From positions 1 through 58,438 of the forward strand of contig JADLGD010000029.1 of assembly GCA_020849495.1 (NCBI GenBank): 58,438 nt of DNA, read 5' to 3'. Each line of letters begins with the position of its first letter. Position 1 is the stretch's first letter. The notes under the pieces are model-generated. The model was given only the letters and a program-made list of their open reading frames with translations. It did no database searches and was not told where the DNA came from. The position numbers and the translations under genes are program-made. The DNA comes from Fluviicola sp. (lineage in GTDB: Bacteria > Bacteroidota > Bacteroidia > Flavobacteriales_D > Crocinitomicaceae). Shown one piece after another: positions 44,296 through 56,594 of the stretch.

Positions 44296-45210
44296 TTATA
44301 ATTTGATCAGTTTATAGTAAGCTACATTTCCATTAGCTCCTTCAACTTTGCATTGAAACACACCTGTTTCATTTAAATTAAGTGTCATTTGAGTTGAATT
44401 GGGGGAAAACGATTGTATCATTTTACTGCTTAAGTCATAAATCTCGATGTTGCGAATGATTTCAAAAGCGTTGAATTCAAAAACGTGATCGCTTGGATTT
44501 GGAGATATTCGAACATTGAATTCATGTTCATCAACTGAAGCAAGACAACTATAAGCCCAAGGAGGATTGACACCACCAAAATCAAGTGGTTCATCATCTT
44601 CTCGGTAACAATAGGTTTGTATCCAAGCTTCAAAACCATTGTAAGCGATTAATCCTTGTTTTCCATTAAATATGACATTCGGATATCCACTACTCCAGCT
44701 GCCATTTTCAACCAAGCCAAACGTATAGGTGAAACTATAATTTCCATTATCTTCTAAAACAGAATCAATTTCTTGTACAAAACACGTATCAAAATAATCT
44801 AAAAAATCTCCAGAAGCATTTACATTGAAGAGTAATTTTAATCGATTGATATCAGTAAAGGTATCTCCTACATTTAAATAGGGGCTGATTGTAATTGCCG
44901 ATTCATTACCAAGAACATCTATGAAATACCGCGTTTCAGATAAGACATCATCTCGAAACCCACCGATGTAGCTCATTGGAGCATTTGGATTGATGGGACC
45001 TTTGAAAATTCGCGTATATAAGTTGGTGTTTATCAAAGTATCTCCTGTAGTTATTGTTCGTGATTGAGTTTCTACAGGACCAGAACCATCGTAATATCCA
45101 CTATTCATCAGCCACAAACTCGTGGTTCCGTGCATCGGTTGATAAGCAATGTTTTGAGCGAACAAAAACGGCGTATTCAGTAATAACAAAAGATAGTAAA
45201 GGTATTTCAT
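44296..45210 (-). CDS. Secreted protein with T9SS C-terminal sorting domain
   Basis: From ATG 45210 (MKYLYYLLLLLNTPFLFAQN) the protein has 304 residues with a clear signal peptide. The 81-nt extension to 45291 crosses the rpoC terminator and is rejected. The middle (about 25-215) has no domain I recognise: Gly/Tyr-rich, with TSLWLMNSGYYDGSGPVE. The C-terminus (FNVRISPNPSDHVFEF to YYKLIKL) is a type A sorting domain. Secretion through T9SS is likely; function unknown. Confidence 0.85.
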   Translation of the reverse strand: MKYLYYLLLLLNTPFLFAQNIAYQPMHGTTSLWLMNSGYYDGSGPVETQSRTITTGDTLINTNLYTRIFKGPINPNAPMSYIGGFRDDVLSETRYFIDVLGNESAITISPYLNVGDTFTDINRLKLLFNVNASGDFLDYFDTCFVQEIDSVLEDNGNYSFTYTFGLVENGSWSSGYPNVIFNGKQGLIAYNGFEAWIQTYCYREDDEPLDFGGVNPPWAYSCLASVDEHEFNVRISPNPSDHVFEFNAFEIIRNIEIYDLSSKMIQSFSPNSTQMTLNLNETGVFQCKVEGANGNVAYYKLIKL

Positions 45211-45250
45211 GGTTCTTTTTGAAAGTGATTCAAGATATGAAAAAGGTTGT

Positions 45251-45286
45251 AAACAAAAAATCCCCGCTAGAAAACTAGCGGGGATT
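45251..45286 (-). terminator. Rho-independent terminator of the rpoBC transcript
   Basis: AATCCCCGCTAG, an AAAA loop and CTAGCGGGGATT form a perfect 12-bp stem. Read on the minus strand it is followed by TTTTTT, 22 bp after the rpoC stop. Confidence 0.93.
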
Positions 45287-45307
45287 CTCAATATGAATTT
45301 AATTCAA

Positions 45308-48300
45308 TTACGATTGGATCGCTTCCAATTCATCGTTGTTAGCAACAACCACTTTTTGGAATTTGCGAACACCTGTACCTGCAGGGATCAAGTGACCAAC
45401 GATTACGTTTTCTTTCAAACCTAATAAGTGATCTTCTTTACCTGAGATTGCAGCTTCGTTCAATACTTTCGTTGTTTCCTGGAAGGAAGCAGCTGAGATG
45501 AACGATTGTGTTTGCAATGATGCACGTGTGATACCTTGTAACAATGGAGTTGAAGTTGCAGGAACAGCATCGCGAGATTCAATCAATTTCTTATCAGCAC
45601 GTTTCAATTGAGAGTTTTCATCACGTAATTTACGTGCAGAAACAATCTGACCTGCTTTAATTGTTGTTGATTCGCCAGCGTCCACTACTACTTTCATACC
45701 GTAGATAGCATCGTTTTCTTCCATGAAGTCTGCTTTGTGAACAGATTGTCCTTCCAAGAAACGTGTATCTCCAGCATCAACGATTTCCACTTTCAACATC
45801 ATTTGACGAACGATTACTTCAAAGTGTTTATCGTTAATTTTTACCCCTTGTAAACGGTAAACCTCTTGGATTTCGTTCACAATGTACTCTTGTACTTTCG
45901 TAGGACCTTGGATATTCAAGATATCGTTTGGTGTTGTAGCTCCATCAGATAATGGTTGTCCAGCACGTACGAAATCATTTTCTTGTACCAAGATATGTTT
46001 AGAAAGTGGCACCAAGTACTTGCGCACATCTCCATTTTTAGAAGTTACCTGAATCTCACGGTTACCGCGTTTGATTTTTCCAAATTCAACGATCCCATCA
46101 ATTTCAGAAACTACAGCAGGATTTGAAGGGTTACGTGCTTCGAATAACTCCGTTACACGAGGAAGACCTCCAGTGATATCCCCAGTTTTACCAGCTACAC
46201 GCGGGATTTTAACTAAGATGACACCTTCTTCTACTTTATCTCCTTCACCTACAGAAATATGAGAGTCAACTGGAATGTTGTACTCACGCAATACTTCTTT
46301 CGTTTTAGGATCGATGATGTGAATTGCAGGGTTTTTCTTTTTATCACGTGATTCGATGATCACTTTTTCAGTAAATCCTGTTTGCTCATCGACTTCTTCA
46401 CGGTAAGTAACACCGTCAATGATGTTTTCAAATACTACTTTACCAGAAACCTCAGAAATGATTACCGCATTGTACGGGTCCCATTTACAGATTACATCAC
46501 CTTTCTTCACAGTAATGTTACCTTCAAGCATCATTTCAGCACCGTAAGGGATGTTTGATGTCATCAATGTAATTCCTGTTTTAGGATCTGTAATTTTCAA
46601 TTCAGCAGAACGTCCAACAACGATTGTTTTATCAGTACCGTCAGTACCTTTACGAGTGATTGTACGCAATTCGTCGATTTCCAATTTACCAGCAGCTTTC
46701 GCTTTCAAATCTGATTCATCAGCAATGTTCGATGCAGTACCCCCAACGTGGAATGTACGTAGTGTCAACTGTGTACCTGGCTCACCGATCGACTGTGCAG
46801 CAATTACACCTACAGCGTCACCATTTTGAGCAGGACGATGTGTTGCCAAGTTACGTCCGTAACATTTCGCACACACTCCACGACGCATTTCACACGTCAA
46901 TACAGAGCGAATTTCTACTTCTTCAATACCTGCATTATCAATTTCATCAGCAATTTGATCTGTGATCAATTCACCAGCAGCAACGATTAATGCTTCAGTA
47001 TCTGGGTTGAAAATATCGTGAACAGATGTACGTCCAACGATACGGTCATTCAATGGTTCTACTACGTCATCGTTTTTCTTCAATGCAGAAGCAACTAATC
47101 CACGCAATGTACCACAATCTTCTTGGTTGATGACAACATCTTGAGCAACATCCACCAAACGACGAGTTAAGTAACCCGCATCGGCTGTTTTCAAGGCTGT
47201 ATCGGCCAAACCTTTACGTGCACCGTGAGTAGAGATAAAGTACTCAAGGATCGAAAGACCTTCCTTAAAGTTAGAAAGGATTGGGTTTTCGATAATTTCT
47301 TGTGCAGAAGCACCAGATTTTTGCGGTTTCGCCATCAAACCACGCATACCAGACAACTGACGAATTTGCTCTTTCGAACCACGTGCTCCAGAATCGAACA
47401 TCATGTAGATTGAGTTGAATCCTTGGTTATCATTTTTCAACTGATCCATCAACGTATTTGTCAATCGAGAGTTCGTATGCGTCCAGATATCAATGATTTG
47501 GTTGTAACGTTCGTTATTGGTGATAAGACCCATGTTATAGTTCATCATCACTTCTTTCACTTCCGTTTCAGCTTTAGCAACCAAAATTTCTTTTTCTTTC
47601 GGGATGATAATGTGATCCAAGTTGAACGACAAACCTCCTTTGAAGGCCATCGAGTAACCCAATTCTTTGATATCATCCAAGAATTTAGCAGTCTTAGCAG
47701 TACCACACGTTTTCAATACATGACCGATAATGTCACGTAACGCTTTTTTCGTCAATACGTCATTGATGAAACCAACTTCGCGAGGAACAACTTCGTTAAA
47801 CAATACACGACCACAAGTTGTATCAATCATTCTCAAATGAGGAACTCCATTAAAGTCTAAATCGTAAGATTTTACTTTAATTGGTGCATGTAAGTCTAAT
47901 TTTCCTTCGTTGTTAGCAATGATTACTTCTTCAGGAGAGTAGAAAATACCGCCTTCACCTTTCACAATGTGATCTTCAGTACTTGTACGAGCTTTCGTAA
48001 TGTAGTAAAGACCCAAGACCATATCCTGAGAAGGTACCGCAATCGGTGCTCCATTCGCAGGGTTCAAGATATTGTGAGAAGCCAACATTAACAACTGAGC
48101 TTCCAAAATTGCAGCGTTACCTAATGGTAAGTGAACCGCCATCTGGTCACCATCGAAATCGGCATTGAAGGCTGTTGTTACCAACGGGTGCAAACGAATT
48201 GCTTTTCCTTCAATCAATTTCGGTTGGAATGCTTGGATACCCAAACGGTGAAGCGTAGGAGCACGGTTTAATAATACCGGGTGACCTTTCAACACGTTTT

Positions 48301-49591
48301 CTAAGATATCCCAAACAACTGGTTCTTTACGGTCAACAATTTTCTTAGCCGATTTAACTGTTTTCACGATACCACGTTCAATCATCTTACGAATAATGAA
48401 CGGTTTGTAAAGTTCCGCAGCCATATCTTTCGGTAAACCACATTCGTGTAATTTCAAATCTGGTCCAACAACAATTACTGAACGAGCAGAATAATCGACA
48501 CGTTTACCTAATAAGTTTTGACGGAAACGTCCTTGTTTACCTTTCAATGAATCAGAAAGGGATTTCAACGGACGATTTGATTCAGTTTTAACAGCAGAAG
48601 CTTTACGAGAGTTGTCGAACAATGAGTCAACAGCCTCTTGCAACATACGTTTCTCATTACGCAAGATTACTTCTGGAGCTTTGATTTCGATCAAACGTTT
48701 CAAACGGTTGTTACGGATAATCACACGACGGTAAAGGTCGTTCAAATCCGAAGTCGCGAAACGACCACCATCTAGAGGAACTAATGGACGTAATTCAGGT
48801 GGAATAACCGGAACTACTTTCACAATCATCCATTCTGGACGGTTTTCGATACGTGTTTGCGATTCACGCATAGCTTCAACAACTTGAAGACGTTTTAACG
48901 CTTCGTGTTTACGTTGAACAGATGTCTCTGTATTCGCTTGGTGACGCAAGTTGTATGAAAGCGTTTCAAGATCCATTTTACGCAACAAATCGTACAATGC
49001 TTCCGCACCCATCTTAGCGATGAATTTGTTAGGATCTGTATCTTCCAAATACTGGTTTTCTCTTGGTAAAGTATCCAAGATATCCAAGTATTCTTCTTCT
49101 GTAATGAAATCTTTTTCATTTAAAGTAGAACCATCAAGGTTCGTAGCAATACCTGGTTGAATAACCACGTAACGCTCATAATAAATGATTTGATCCAATT
49201 TTTTCGTAGGTAAACCTAACATGTACCCAATTTTATTAGGCAATGAACGGAAATACCAGATGTGTGCTACAGGAACAACCAATGAAATGTGTCCCATTCG
49301 CTCACGACGAACTTTCTTTTCTGTTACTTCAACCCCACAACGGTCACATACGATTCCTTTGTAACGGATACGTTTGTATTTACCACAGTGGCACTCGTAA
49401 TCTTTAACAGGCCCGAAGATACGTTCACAGAATAATCCGTCACGTTCTGGCTTGTAAGTACGATAGTTAATTGTTTCCGGCTTGAGCACTTCACCACTGG
49501 ATTGCTCGAGGATCACCTCAGGAGAAGCCAACGAGATCGTAATCTTGTTGAAGCTACTTTGTTTTTTCGGTGTTTCTTTTCTGTAAGCCAT
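45308..49591 (-). CDS. rpoC: RNA polymerase beta' subunit
   Basis: The 1427-residue subunit has the N-terminal zinc-binding Cys cluster (ECHCGKYK...CDRCGVEV, near residues 67-90), the catalytic NADFDGDQM motif near residue 475, the second zinc site with [15 protein letters not shown], and [14 protein letters not shown] of the trigger loop. Length is normal for Bacteroidota. The start is 57 bp after rpoB. Confidence 0.98.
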   Translation of the reverse strand: MAYRKETPKKQSSFNKITISLASPEVILEQSSGEVLKPETINYRTYKPERDGLFCERIFGPVKDYECHCGKYKRIRYKGIVCDRCGVEVTEKKVRRERMGHISLVVPVAHIWYFRSLPNKIGYMLGLPTKKLDQIIYYERYVVIQPGIATNLDGSTLNEKDFITEEEYLDILDTLPRENQYLEDTDPNKFIAKMGAEALYDLLRKMDLETLSYNLRHQANTETSVQRKHEALKRLQVVEAMRESQTRIENRPEWMIVKVVPVIPPELRPLVPLDGGRFATSDLNDLYRRVIIRNNRLKRLIEIKAPEVILRNEKRMLQEAVDSLFDNSRKASAVKTESNRPLKSLSDSLKGKQGRFRQNLLGKRVDYSARSVIVVGPDLKLHECGLPKDMAAELYKPFIIRKMIERGIVKTVKSAKKIVDRKEPVVWDILENVLKGHPVLLNRAPTLHRLGIQAFQPKLIEGKAIRLHPLVTTAFNADFDGDQMAVHLPLGNAAILEAQLLMLASHNILNPANGAPIAVPSQDMVLGLYYITKARTSTEDHIVKGEGGIFYSPEEVIIANNEGKLDLHAPIKVKSYDLDFNGVPHLRMIDTTCGRVLFNEVVPREVGFINDVLTKKALRDIIGHVLKTCGTAKTAKFLDDIKELGYSMAFKGGLSFNLDHIIIPKEKEILVAKAETEVKEVMMNYNMGLITNNERYNQIIDIWTHTNSRLTNTLMDQLKNDNQGFNSIYMMFDSGARGSKEQIRQLSGMRGLMAKPQKSGASAQEIIENPILSNFKEGLSILEYFISTHGARKGLADTALKTADAGYLTRRLVDVAQDVVINQEDCGTLRGLVASALKKNDDVVEPLNDRIVGRTSVHDIFNPDTEALIVAAGELITDQIADEIDNAGIEEVEIRSVLTCEMRRGVCAKCYGRNLATHRPAQNGDAVGVIAAQSIGEPGTQLTLRTFHVGGTASNIADESDLKAKAAGKLEIDELRTITRKGTDGTDKTIVVGRSAELKITDPKTGITLMTSNIPYGAEMMLEGNITVKKGDVICKWDPYNAVIISEVSGKVVFENIIDGVTYREEVDEQTGFTEKVIIESRDKKKNPAIHIIDPKTKEVLREYNIPVDSHISVGEGDKVEEGVILVKIPRVAGKTGDITGGLPRVTELFEARNPSNPAVVSEIDGIVEFGKIKRGNREIQVTSKNGDVRKYLVPLSKHILVQENDFVRAGQPLSDGATTPNDILNIQGPTKVQEYIVNEIQEVYRLQGVKINDKHFEVIVRQMMLKVEIVDAGDTRFLEGQSVHKADFMEENDAIYGMKVVVDAGESTTIKAGQIVSARKLRDENSQLKRADKKLIESRDAVPATSTPLLQGITRASLQTQSFISAASFQETTKVLNEAAISGKEDHLLGLKENVIVGHLIPAGTGVRKFQKVVVANNDELEAIQS

Positions 49592-49648
49592 TTTATAACT
49601 TTCTTTTAATCAATTCGACAATTCAATTCCTGACTAATGTGTCAGTGA

Positions 49649-52600
49649 TTAATCCATAGACACATTCAATCCAAGACCTCTTAACTCATGCAACAATACG
49701 TTGAATGATTCTGGAATTCCTGGTTCAGGAATGTTATCACCTTTAACGATTGCTTCGTATGCTTTCGCACGACCCATCACGTCATCAGATTTAACAGTCA
49801 AGATTTCTTGTAGGATATTAGCAGCACCAAATGCTTCCAATGCCCAAACCTCCATCTCACCAAAACGCTGACCTCCGAACTGCGCTTTACCACCAAGTGG
49901 TTGTTGCGTAATTAACGAATATGGACCGATTGAACGAGCATGCATTTTATCATCCACCATGTGAGATAATTTCAACATGTAAATGATACCTACAGTTGCA
50001 GGTTGGTCAAAACGATCTCCTGTTCCTCCATCATACAAGTATGTTTTACCTGAACGTGGAACATCAGCTTTATCAGTCCAATCATTGATTTCTGAAGGTT
50101 TAGCACCATCAAAAATCGGTGTAGCGAATTTCACTCCTAATTTTTCACCTGCCCATCCAAGAACTGTTTCATAAATCTGACCCAAGTTCATACGAGAAGG
50201 TACCCCTAGTGGATTCAATACGATATCTACTGGTGTTCCATCTTCAAGGAATGGCATGTCTTCAGCGCGAACGATGTTTGCAACGATACCTTTGTTACCG
50301 TGACGTCCAGCCATTTTATCACCCACTTTCAACTTACGTTTTTGAGCAACATAAACTTTCGCCATTTTAACGATACCTGCTGGCAACTCATCACCAACTG
50401 AGATGTGGAATTTCTTACGTTTGTAGATACCCAACAAATCATTTGCTTTGATGGTAAAGTTGTGTAATACACGACTCACCAAAGTGTTCACATGTGTATC
50501 CGCTGTCCATTGTGTTGGATTAACGATTGTGTAATCGATAGCCAACAAGTTTTTAGCTGCGAATTTTGTTCCTTTTTTGATGATTTCTTCTTTGAAGTTA
50601 TTGAAAACTCCTGCAGATTTGTGTTCACCAAGAACGGCCATTAATTTCTCAACTAAACGCTCTTTCAATGTTGCGTAATCTTTTTCGTACTCCGTATCCA
50701 ATACTTCTAATACTGGTTTATCTTGAGCTTTCGATTTACGGTCTTTAATTGCACGAGAGAATAATTTTTTCTCGATTACAACTCCACGTAATGATGGACC
50801 TGCTTTCAATGAAGCATCTTTCACATCACCCGCTTTATCACCAAAGATTGCACGTAATAATTTTTCTTCTGGAGAAGGATCTGTTTCACCTTTTGGAGTG
50901 ATTTTACCAATTAGGATGTCTCCTTCTTTGATTTCAGCACCAATACGGATCAATCCGTTCTCATCTAAGTCTTTTGTAGCTTCTTCAGAAACGTTTGGAA
51001 TATCAGAAGTTAATTCTTCCATACCACGTTTTGTATCACGAACTTCTAACGCATACTCATCGATGTGAATAGAAGTAAAGATATCATCACGCACAACTCT
51101 TTCAGAAATCACAATCGCATCCTCAAAGTTGTAACCTTTCCAAGGCATGAATGCCACTTTCAAGTTTTGACCCAAAGCCAATTCACCTCCTTGAGTTGCG
51201 TATCCTTCACAAAGCACCTGCCCTTTCTCAATGCGGTCACCTTTGCGAACAATTGGTTTCAAGTTGATTGTTGTACTTTGATTCGTTTTTTGGAACTTCG
51301 TTAATGTATAACGAGTAACTTCACTATCAAAACTTACTAATTTATCTTCAGAAGACCAGTCATAACGGATCACGATTTCATTCGCGTCAACGTATTCAAC
51401 TGTACCTGGTCCTTCAGCATTAATCAATACACGAGAGTCGCGAGCTACCAATTGTTCGATACCTGTTCCAACGATAGGAGACTGTGGTTTCAACAATGGA
51501 ACTGCTTGACGTTGCATGTTCGATCCCATCAATGCACGGTTGGCATCATCATGCTCCAAGAAAGGAATTGAAGAAGCCGCAATTGATGCAATTTGGTTAG
51601 CACCAACGTCCATTAAATGTAAATCTTTTGGTTGTACTACTGGGAAGTCACCTTCATAACGCGCTTTAACGACATCAGACAAGAAGTTACCTTTGTCATC
51701 AATTATCGCATTTGCTTGCGCAATCATTTTAGCATCTTCTTCTTCAGCAGATAAGTAAACTGGTTCAGAATGAATATCCACTTTACCACTAACAACGCTG
51801 CGGTAAGGAGTTTCAATGAAACCTAATTTATTCACTTTCGCGAATACACACAAAGATGAAATCAAACCAATGTTTGGTCCCTCAGGTGTTTCAATTGTAC
51901 ACAAACGACCGTAGTGTGTGTAGTGAACGTCACGTACCTCGAAACCTGCGCGCTCACGTGATAAACCACCTGGCCCTAGTGCAGATAAACGACGTTTGTG
52001 TGTTACTTCAGACAGCGGATTCGTTTGATCCATGAACTGAGACAACTGGTTGGTTCCAAAGAACGAGTTGATAACAGAAGATAAGGTCTTCGCATTGATC
52101 AAATCGATTGGAGTAAATACCTCGTTGTCACGTACGTTCATTCTTTCACGAATTGTACGAGCCATACGAGCTAAACCAACACCAAACTGAGAGTATAATT
52201 GTTCACCAACAGTACGAACACGACGGTTTGACAAGTGATCGATATCATCTACATCTGCTTTAGAGTTGATCAATTCGATCAAGTACTTGATGATGCAAAG
52301 CATATCGTTTTTCGTCAACACGCGCGATTCTTCCGAATTGTCGATGTTTAATTTTTTATTCATTCGGTAACGACCTACTTCACCTAAATCGTAACGAGCA
52401 TCAGAGAAGAATAATTTTTCAAAAACTCCTTTTGCTGTTTCATAATCAGGTGGTTCAGCATTACGCAACTGACGGTAGATATGTTCAACTGCTTCTTTTT
52501 CAGAGTTGGACGTATCTTTTTGTAATGTATTGTAGATGATCGTGTAATCAGCAGTATTTGCATCTTCTTTGTGGAAGATAACTGTTTTTACTCCAGCATC

Positions 52601-53461
52601 AACGATTAAGTCAATGTGGTGATCTTCCAACAATGTTTCACGGTCTAAGATAACCTCATTACGTTCGATAGAAACAACTTCACCTGTATCTTCATCTCCA
52701 AAGTCCTCAATCCAAGACTTCAATACACGTGCAGCCAAACGTCTACCAACGCATTTTTTAAGATTTGCTTTATTAGCCTTTACTTCATCAGCAAGACCAA
52801 ATATTTCTAGAATGTCTTTATCTGTTTCATAACCAATTGCACGGAACAAAGTAGTAACAGGTAACTTTTTCTTACGGTCGATGTAAGCGTACATTACACT
52901 ATTAATATCCGTTGCAAATTCGATCCAAGACCCTTTGAAAGGAATGACACGTGCAGAGTACAATTTCGTACCATTTGCGTGACGACTTTGACCGAAGAAG
53001 ACACCTGGAGAGCGGTGCAACTGAGATACAATTACACGTTCCGCACCATTGATCACGAATGATCCTTTCGGCGTCATGTAAGGAATTGTACCTAAATACA
53101 CGTCTTGCACGATTGTTTCGAAATCTTCGTGCTCAGGGTCAGTACAGTATAATTTTAATTTAGCTTTCAGCGGAACGCTGTAAGTCAAACCACGTTCGAT
53201 ACACTCTTCGATGGTGTAACGTGGAGGGTCGATAAAATAATCGAGGAACTCCAACACGAATTGATTTCGTGTGTCAGTAATTGGGAAATTCTCCGCAAAT
53301 ACCTTGTACAATCCTTCGCTTTCACGATTTTCAGGAGTTGTTTCCAATTGGAAAAACTCTTGGAAGGATTTAAGCTGAATATCCAAAAAATCTGGATATG
53401 CGAACTGATTTTTGCTAGAAGCAAAATTAATTCTCGTTGATGTATTGCTTGTTGTTGCCAA
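49649..53461 (-). CDS. rpoB: RNA polymerase beta subunit
   Basis: The 1270-residue subunit shows the rifampicin-region motifs [20 protein letters not shown] and [22 protein letters not shown], and the C-terminal [20 protein letters not shown]. The rifampicin region has standard residues at DQTNPL and [11 protein letters not shown], so it looks rifampicin-sensitive. A 108-bp gap with a palindrome separates it from rplL. Confidence 0.98.
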   Translation of the reverse strand: MATTSNTSTRINFASSKNQFAYPDFLDIQLKSFQEFFQLETTPENRESEGLYKVFAENFPITDTRNQFVLEFLDYFIDPPRYTIEECIERGLTYSVPLKAKLKLYCTDPEHEDFETIVQDVYLGTIPYMTPKGSFVINGAERVIVSQLHRSPGVFFGQSRHANGTKLYSARVIPFKGSWIEFATDINSVMYAYIDRKKKLPVTTLFRAIGYETDKDILEIFGLADEVKANKANLKKCVGRRLAARVLKSWIEDFGDEDTGEVVSIERNEVILDRETLLEDHHIDLIVDAGVKTVIFHKEDANTADYTIIYNTLQKDTSNSEKEAVEHIYRQLRNAEPPDYETAKGVFEKLFFSDARYDLGEVGRYRMNKKLNIDNSEESRVLTKNDMLCIIKYLIELINSKADVDDIDHLSNRRVRTVGEQLYSQFGVGLARMARTIRERMNVRDNEVFTPIDLINAKTLSSVINSFFGTNQLSQFMDQTNPLSEVTHKRRLSALGPGGLSRERAGFEVRDVHYTHYGRLCTIETPEGPNIGLISSLCVFAKVNKLGFIETPYRSVVSGKVDIHSEPVYLSAEEEDAKMIAQANAIIDDKGNFLSDVVKARYEGDFPVVQPKDLHLMDVGANQIASIAASSIPFLEHDDANRALMGSNMQRQAVPLLKPQSPIVGTGIEQLVARDSRVLINAEGPGTVEYVDANEIVIRYDWSSEDKLVSFDSEVTRYTLTKFQKTNQSTTINLKPIVRKGDRIEKGQVLCEGYATQGGELALGQNLKVAFMPWKGYNFEDAIVISERVVRDDIFTSIHIDEYALEVRDTKRGMEELTSDIPNVSEEATKDLDENGLIRIGAEIKEGDILIGKITPKGETDPSPEEKLLRAIFGDKAGDVKDASLKAGPSLRGVVIEKKLFSRAIKDRKSKAQDKPVLEVLDTEYEKDYATLKERLVEKLMAVLGEHKSAGVFNNFKEEIIKKGTKFAAKNLLAIDYTIVNPTQWTADTHVNTLVSRVLHNFTIKANDLLGIYKRKKFHISVGDELPAGIVKMAKVYVAQKRKLKVGDKMAGRHGNKGIVANIVRAEDMPFLEDGTPVDIVLNPLGVPSRMNLGQIYETVLGWAGEKLGVKFATPIFDGAKPSEINDWTDKADVPRSGKTYLYDGGTGDRFDQPATVGIIYMLKLSHMVDDKMHARSIGPYSLITQQPLGGKAQFGGQRFGEMEVWALEAFGAANILQEILTVKSDDVMGRAKAYEAIVKGDNIPEPGIPESFNVLLHELRGLGLNVSMD

Positions 53462-53526
53462 GGCTAAATATATTTAATTGAGAAAAGGACTTTTTTAGCT
53501 ATATGCCACAAAAACAGGATAAGGCA

Positions 53527-53542
53527 TCCGTCAATTGACGGA
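53527..53542. promoter_or_regulatory. Perfect palindrome in the rplL-rpoB gap
   Basis: TCCGTCAATTGACGGA is a 16-bp perfect palindrome about 30 bp after the rplL stop. On the minus strand a short T-run follows about 15 nt later. In E. coli this gap holds an attenuator and an RNase III site, so partial termination or processing that lowers rpoB relative to rplL is a fair guess. Confidence 0.45.
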
Positions 53543-53569
53543 CACCTTTCCTGCAAATAAAGTAACGAA

Positions 53570-53947
53570 TTACTTAATCTCTACTTCAGCTCCAGCTTCT
53601 TCTAGAGATTTTTTAAGACCTTCAGCCTCGTCTTTAGAAACACCTTCTTTCAATGTAGCAGGTGCACCATCAACTAAGTCTTTAGACTCTTTCAAACCGT
53701 TTCCAGTTAATTCTTTCACTAATTTAACTACTGCTAATTTGTTAGCACCACCTGATTTCAAGATAACATCGAACTCAGTTTTTTCAGCAGCAGCTTCGCC
53801 ACCACCAGCAGCACCACCAGCAACCATTACAGGAGCAGCAGCAGCAGGTTCGATACCATATTCGTCTTTCAAGATTGTAGCTAGTTCGTTTACTTCTTTA
53901 ACTGTCAAGTTTACTAGCGTTTCTGCGATTTGTTTTAAATCAGCCAT
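53570..53947 (-). CDS. rplL: 50S ribosomal protein L7/L12
   Basis: The 125-residue stalk protein has the N-terminal dimerisation helix ([20 protein letters not shown]), the flexible Ala/Gly hinge (about 32-52) and the conserved C-terminal domain with [20 protein letters not shown] and [20 protein letters not shown], which binds translation factors. Standard length. Confidence 0.97.
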   Translation of the reverse strand: MADLKQIAETLVNLTVKEVNELATILKDEYGIEPAAAAPVMVAGGAAGGGEAAAEKTEFDVILKSGGANKLAVVKLVKELTGNGLKESKDLVDGAPATLKEGVSKDEAEGLKKSLEEAGAEVEIK

Positions 53948-54021
53948 TTTTATTAATTTTTAAAAAAGGTTCTTAATAATTTATTTTTTCTTGCGCTTTT
54001 GTCGAATAACCGACTCTAGCA

Positions 54022-54543
54022 TTATGCTCGTTCTTCGAGCGTTTTAAGGATTCCAGCAATTTTGGAACCGCCACTTGTAAGTCCAGAGATAACATTTTTC
54101 GCAGGACTTTGTAGCAATCCAATGATATCACCGATCAATTCTTCACGTGACTTAATTGCTTCTAGCGCATCCAATTGGTTATCACCAACGAAGATAGCTT
54201 CTTCAATATAAGCACCTTTCAAAAGTGGCTTATCATTTTTCTTGCGGAATTCTTTAATCAATTTTGCAGGCACATTTCCTACTTCAGCGAACAAAATAGA
54301 AGTTGGTCCACCAAGCACGCTTGGCAATTCACCGTAATTTCTACCCTCAACACGCTCCATAGCTTTCGCTAACAAGGTGTTTTTCACTACGCGTAATTCG
54401 ATTCCTTGTTGGAAACAACGACGACGTAATTGGTTAATTGTTTCTACTGTCAAGCCAGATGTATCTGCAAGATAGAAGACGTTTGCTTGAGATAAATCTT
54501 GAGCAAGATCTTCAATGTACTGTGATTTTTGATCTTTATTCAT
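54022..54543 (-). CDS. rplJ: 50S ribosomal protein L10
   Basis: The 173-residue protein anchors L7/L12 dimers to the ribosome. Motifs are FYLADTSGLTVETINQLRR, VVKNTLLAKAME, GPTSILFAE and a C-terminal helix (IISGLTSGGSKIAGILKTLE-like) that carries the L7/L12 sites. It is 12 nt from rplA, with no room for its own leader. Confidence 0.95.
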   Translation of the reverse strand: MNKDQKSQYIEDLAQDLSQANVFYLADTSGLTVETINQLRRRCFQQGIELRVVKNTLLAKAMERVEGRNYGELPSVLGGPTSILFAEVGNVPAKLIKEFRKKNDKPLLKGAYIEEAIFVGDNQLDALEAIKSREELIGDIIGLLQSPAKNVISGLTSGGSKIAGILKTLEERA

Positions 54544-54555
54544 ACATCAAGATTA

Positions 54556-55251
54556 TTAAGCTACAACAGATTTAGCATCAACTTGGATACTTGGAGACAT
54601 TGTAGAACTGATGAAGATACTTTTAATGTAAGTACCTTTTGCTGCAGACGGCTTCAATTTGTTCAACTGTTGGATCAATTCGAACGCATTGTCACGGATT
54701 TTAGCTCCTTCGAAGCTAGCTTTTCCGATAGATGTGTGAATGTTACCATACTTGTCAACTTTGAAGTCAATCTTACCAGCTTTCACTTCTTCAACTGCTT
54801 TACCAACTTCCATTGTTACAGTACCCGTTTTTGGGTTTGGCATTAAGCCACGTGGTCCTAGGATACGTCCTAAAGCACCAACTTTACCCATTACAGACGG
54901 CATTGTAATAATTACGTCGATATCAGTCCATCCTCCTTTGATTTTGTCGATAAACTCATCCAAACCAACGAATTCAGCACCAGCTGCTTTTGCTTCAGCT
55001 TCTTTGTCTGGAGTACACAATACTAATACGCGTACATCCTTACCAGTTCCGTGAGGCAATGCAACAGTACCACGAACCATTTGATTCGCTTTACGTGGAT
55101 CTACTCCCAAACGTACAGAGATGTCAACTGATGCATCAAACTTAGTAGTTGTAATGTTTTTAACTAAATCACACGCTTCTACCAAGGTGTAAGTTTTGGT
55201 CAAGTCATACTTAGCCAAGACTTCTTTTCTTTTTTTAGAAATTCTTCCCAT
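54556..55251 (-). CDS. rplA: 50S ribosomal protein L1
   Basis: The 231-residue protein has the L1 motif set: [49 protein letters not shown] and [13 protein letters not shown]. It forms the mobile L1 stalk and in many bacteria represses rplK-rplA translation; a possible target lies before rplK. Confidence 0.97.
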   Translation of the reverse strand: MGRISKKRKEVLAKYDLTKTYTLVEACDLVKNITTTKFDASVDISVRLGVDPRKANQMVRGTVALPHGTGKDVRVLVLCTPDKEAEAKAAGAEFVGLDEFIDKIKGGWTDIDVIITMPSVMGKVGALGRILGPRGLMPNPKTGTVTMEVGKAVEEVKAGKIDFKVDKYGNIHTSIGKASFEGAKIRDNAFELIQQLNKLKPSAAKGTYIKSIFISSTMSPSIQVDAKSVVA

Positions 55252-55262
55252 GATTAAAACGA

Positions 55263-55709
55263 TTATTTAGTTGCAGGAGCTTCACCTCCTTTAACAATTA
55301 CACCCATACTACGTGCTGTACCAGCCACCATCGTCATTGCTGCATCAACTGTAAAACAGTTCATATCAGGCATTTTATCTTCAGCGATTGTACGTACTTG
55401 GTCCCAAGACATAGTACCAACTTTGCTTTTATTAGGCTCAGAAGAACCTTTTTTAAGCTTAACGCTGTCAATAATCTGCACTGCTGCAGGAGGAGTTTTG
55501 ATGACAAAGTCGAACGACTTATCACTGTAAACAGTAATCACACATGGTAAAACCTTTCCTGGCTTATCCTGCGTACGAGCATTATACTGCTTGCAGAATT
55601 CCATAATGTTAACCCCTTTCGCACCAAGCGCGGGACCAACTGGAGGAGCTGGATTGGCTGAACCACCTTTGATCTGTAATTTGATCAATGCTGCTACTTC
55701 TTTAGCCAT
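55263..55709 (-). CDS. rplK: 50S ribosomal protein L11
   Basis: The 148-residue protein has the N-terminal [21 protein letters not shown] loop and the C-terminal rRNA-binding [20 protein letters not shown] and TARSMGV. It forms the GTPase-associated centre. Length matches the family. Confidence 0.97.
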   Translation of the reverse strand: MAKEVAALIKLQIKGGSANPAPPVGPALGAKGVNIMEFCKQYNARTQDKPGKVLPCVITVYSDKSFDFVIKTPPAAVQIIDSVKLKKGSSEPNKSKVGTMSWDQVRTIAEDKMPDMNCFTVDAAMTMVAGTARSMGVIVKGGEAPATK

Positions 55710-55734
55710 TGTTATTTAAATTATGCAGTCAAAC

Positions 55735-55771
55735 GTGGGCGTTAAAGGGAAGCTTTAATCAATAATCCCAC
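55735..55771 (-). promoter_or_regulatory. Possible L1-binding leader structure before rplK
   Basis: In the nusG-rplK gap the minus strand folds into GTGGG/CCCAC, an asymmetric internal loop (8 nt versus CG) and an inner TTAAAG/CTTTAA stem with a CTTCC loop. Two helices around an asymmetric loop are what L1 autoregulatory sites look like. The rplK ATG is about 25 nt further on. Confidence 0.4.
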
Positions 55772-55790
55772 TTCTGCGGTTAATACATGT

Positions 55791-56342
55791 TTATCCTTCT
55801 TTTTCGACTTGCATATAGCTAAGCTCGAGAAGGTTTTTGCGACCAAAAATCTTCACCATTACTTTCAATTTCTTTTTGTCTTCGTTGATTTCATCAATCA
55901 CACCAGAGAAATTGTTGAATGGACCATCGATAACTTTGACAGATTCTCCGATCACAAAAGGAATTTTCATTTCTTCTTCTGTTTCAGACAATTCGTCAAC
56001 TTTACCTAAGATTCTGTTCACTTCGGAAAGACGCATTGGGTGAGGTTCACCTCCCTTTTCTGCACCTAAAAATCCGATTACATTTGGAATACCTTTAATG
56101 ACGTGAGGTACCTCTCCAAGAAGAGCTGCTTCAATCAATACGTATCCCGGTAAATATGCTCTTTCTTTAGAGATTTTCTTACCGTTACGGATTTGGAAAA
56201 CCTTTTCAGTTGGAATCAAGACTTGAGATACATAATCATCCAGTTTCAAACGGGAAATTTCAAGGTCAAGATATTCTTTCACCTTTTTCTCTTTACCACT
56301 TACTGCACGAACTACGTACCAACGTTTTTTAATATCACCCAT
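55791..56342 (-). CDS. nusG: Transcription elongation/antitermination factor NusG
   Basis: The 183-residue protein has the NGN domain (RWYVVRAVSGKEKKVKEYL, LPGYVLIEA near residue 65, GFLGAEKGGEP) and a C-terminal KOW domain (about 125-183) with GESVKVIDGPFNNFSGVIDE. Start and length are standard; 11 nt separate it from secE. Confidence 0.96.
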   Translation of the reverse strand: MGDIKKRWYVVRAVSGKEKKVKEYLDLEISRLKLDDYVSQVLIPTEKVFQIRNGKKISKERAYLPGYVLIEAALLGEVPHVIKGIPNVIGFLGAEKGGEPHPMRLSEVNRILGKVDELSETEEEMKIPFVIGESVKVIDGPFNNFSGVIDEINEDKKKLKVMVKIFGRKNLLELSYMQVEKEG

Positions 56343-56353
56343 TTTTTATTGAA

Positions 56354-56575
56354 TTATAAGAAAGAGTAGATAAAACCAACTAGACCTTTCCATGCTGCTT
56401 GTGGGTTAGGAGTAACACCAAAAACAGTATCCATTAAAAACACTAACAATGCAAAAATTACAGAAGCAATCACTACAATCAGTGCATTACTCTGCAATTC
56501 TTTCCACGTCGGCCAAGAAACGTTTTGAGTCATCTCAACAACTGTTTCACTAATATAATTTCTAAATTTTGACAT
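56354..56575 (-). CDS. secE: Preprotein translocase subunit SecE
   Basis: From ATG 56575 (MSKFRNYISETVVEMTQNVS) the protein has 73 residues, the short one-helix form of SecE. It shows the conserved amphipathic VSWPTWKELQSNALIVV and one membrane segment. ATG 56584 is open but extends into the tRNA spacer. SecE stabilises SecY in the translocon. Confidence 0.93.
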   Translation of the reverse strand: MSKFRNYISETVVEMTQNVSWPTWKELQSNALIVVIASVIFALLVFLMDTVFGVTPNPQAAWKGLVGFIYSFL

Positions 56576-56594
56576 GGCAATCATCTATTTTTGC

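Noticed and set aside
45211..45291. N-terminal extension of the T9SS-tagged protein gene
   Set aside because: It would read through the rpoC terminator hairpin, and the signal peptide begins at 45210.
53535..53963. 142-codon plus-strand ORF over rplL
   Set aside because: Low-complexity Ala/Pro/Ser reading of the antisense strand of the L7/L12 hinge; rplL is unmistakable on the other strand.
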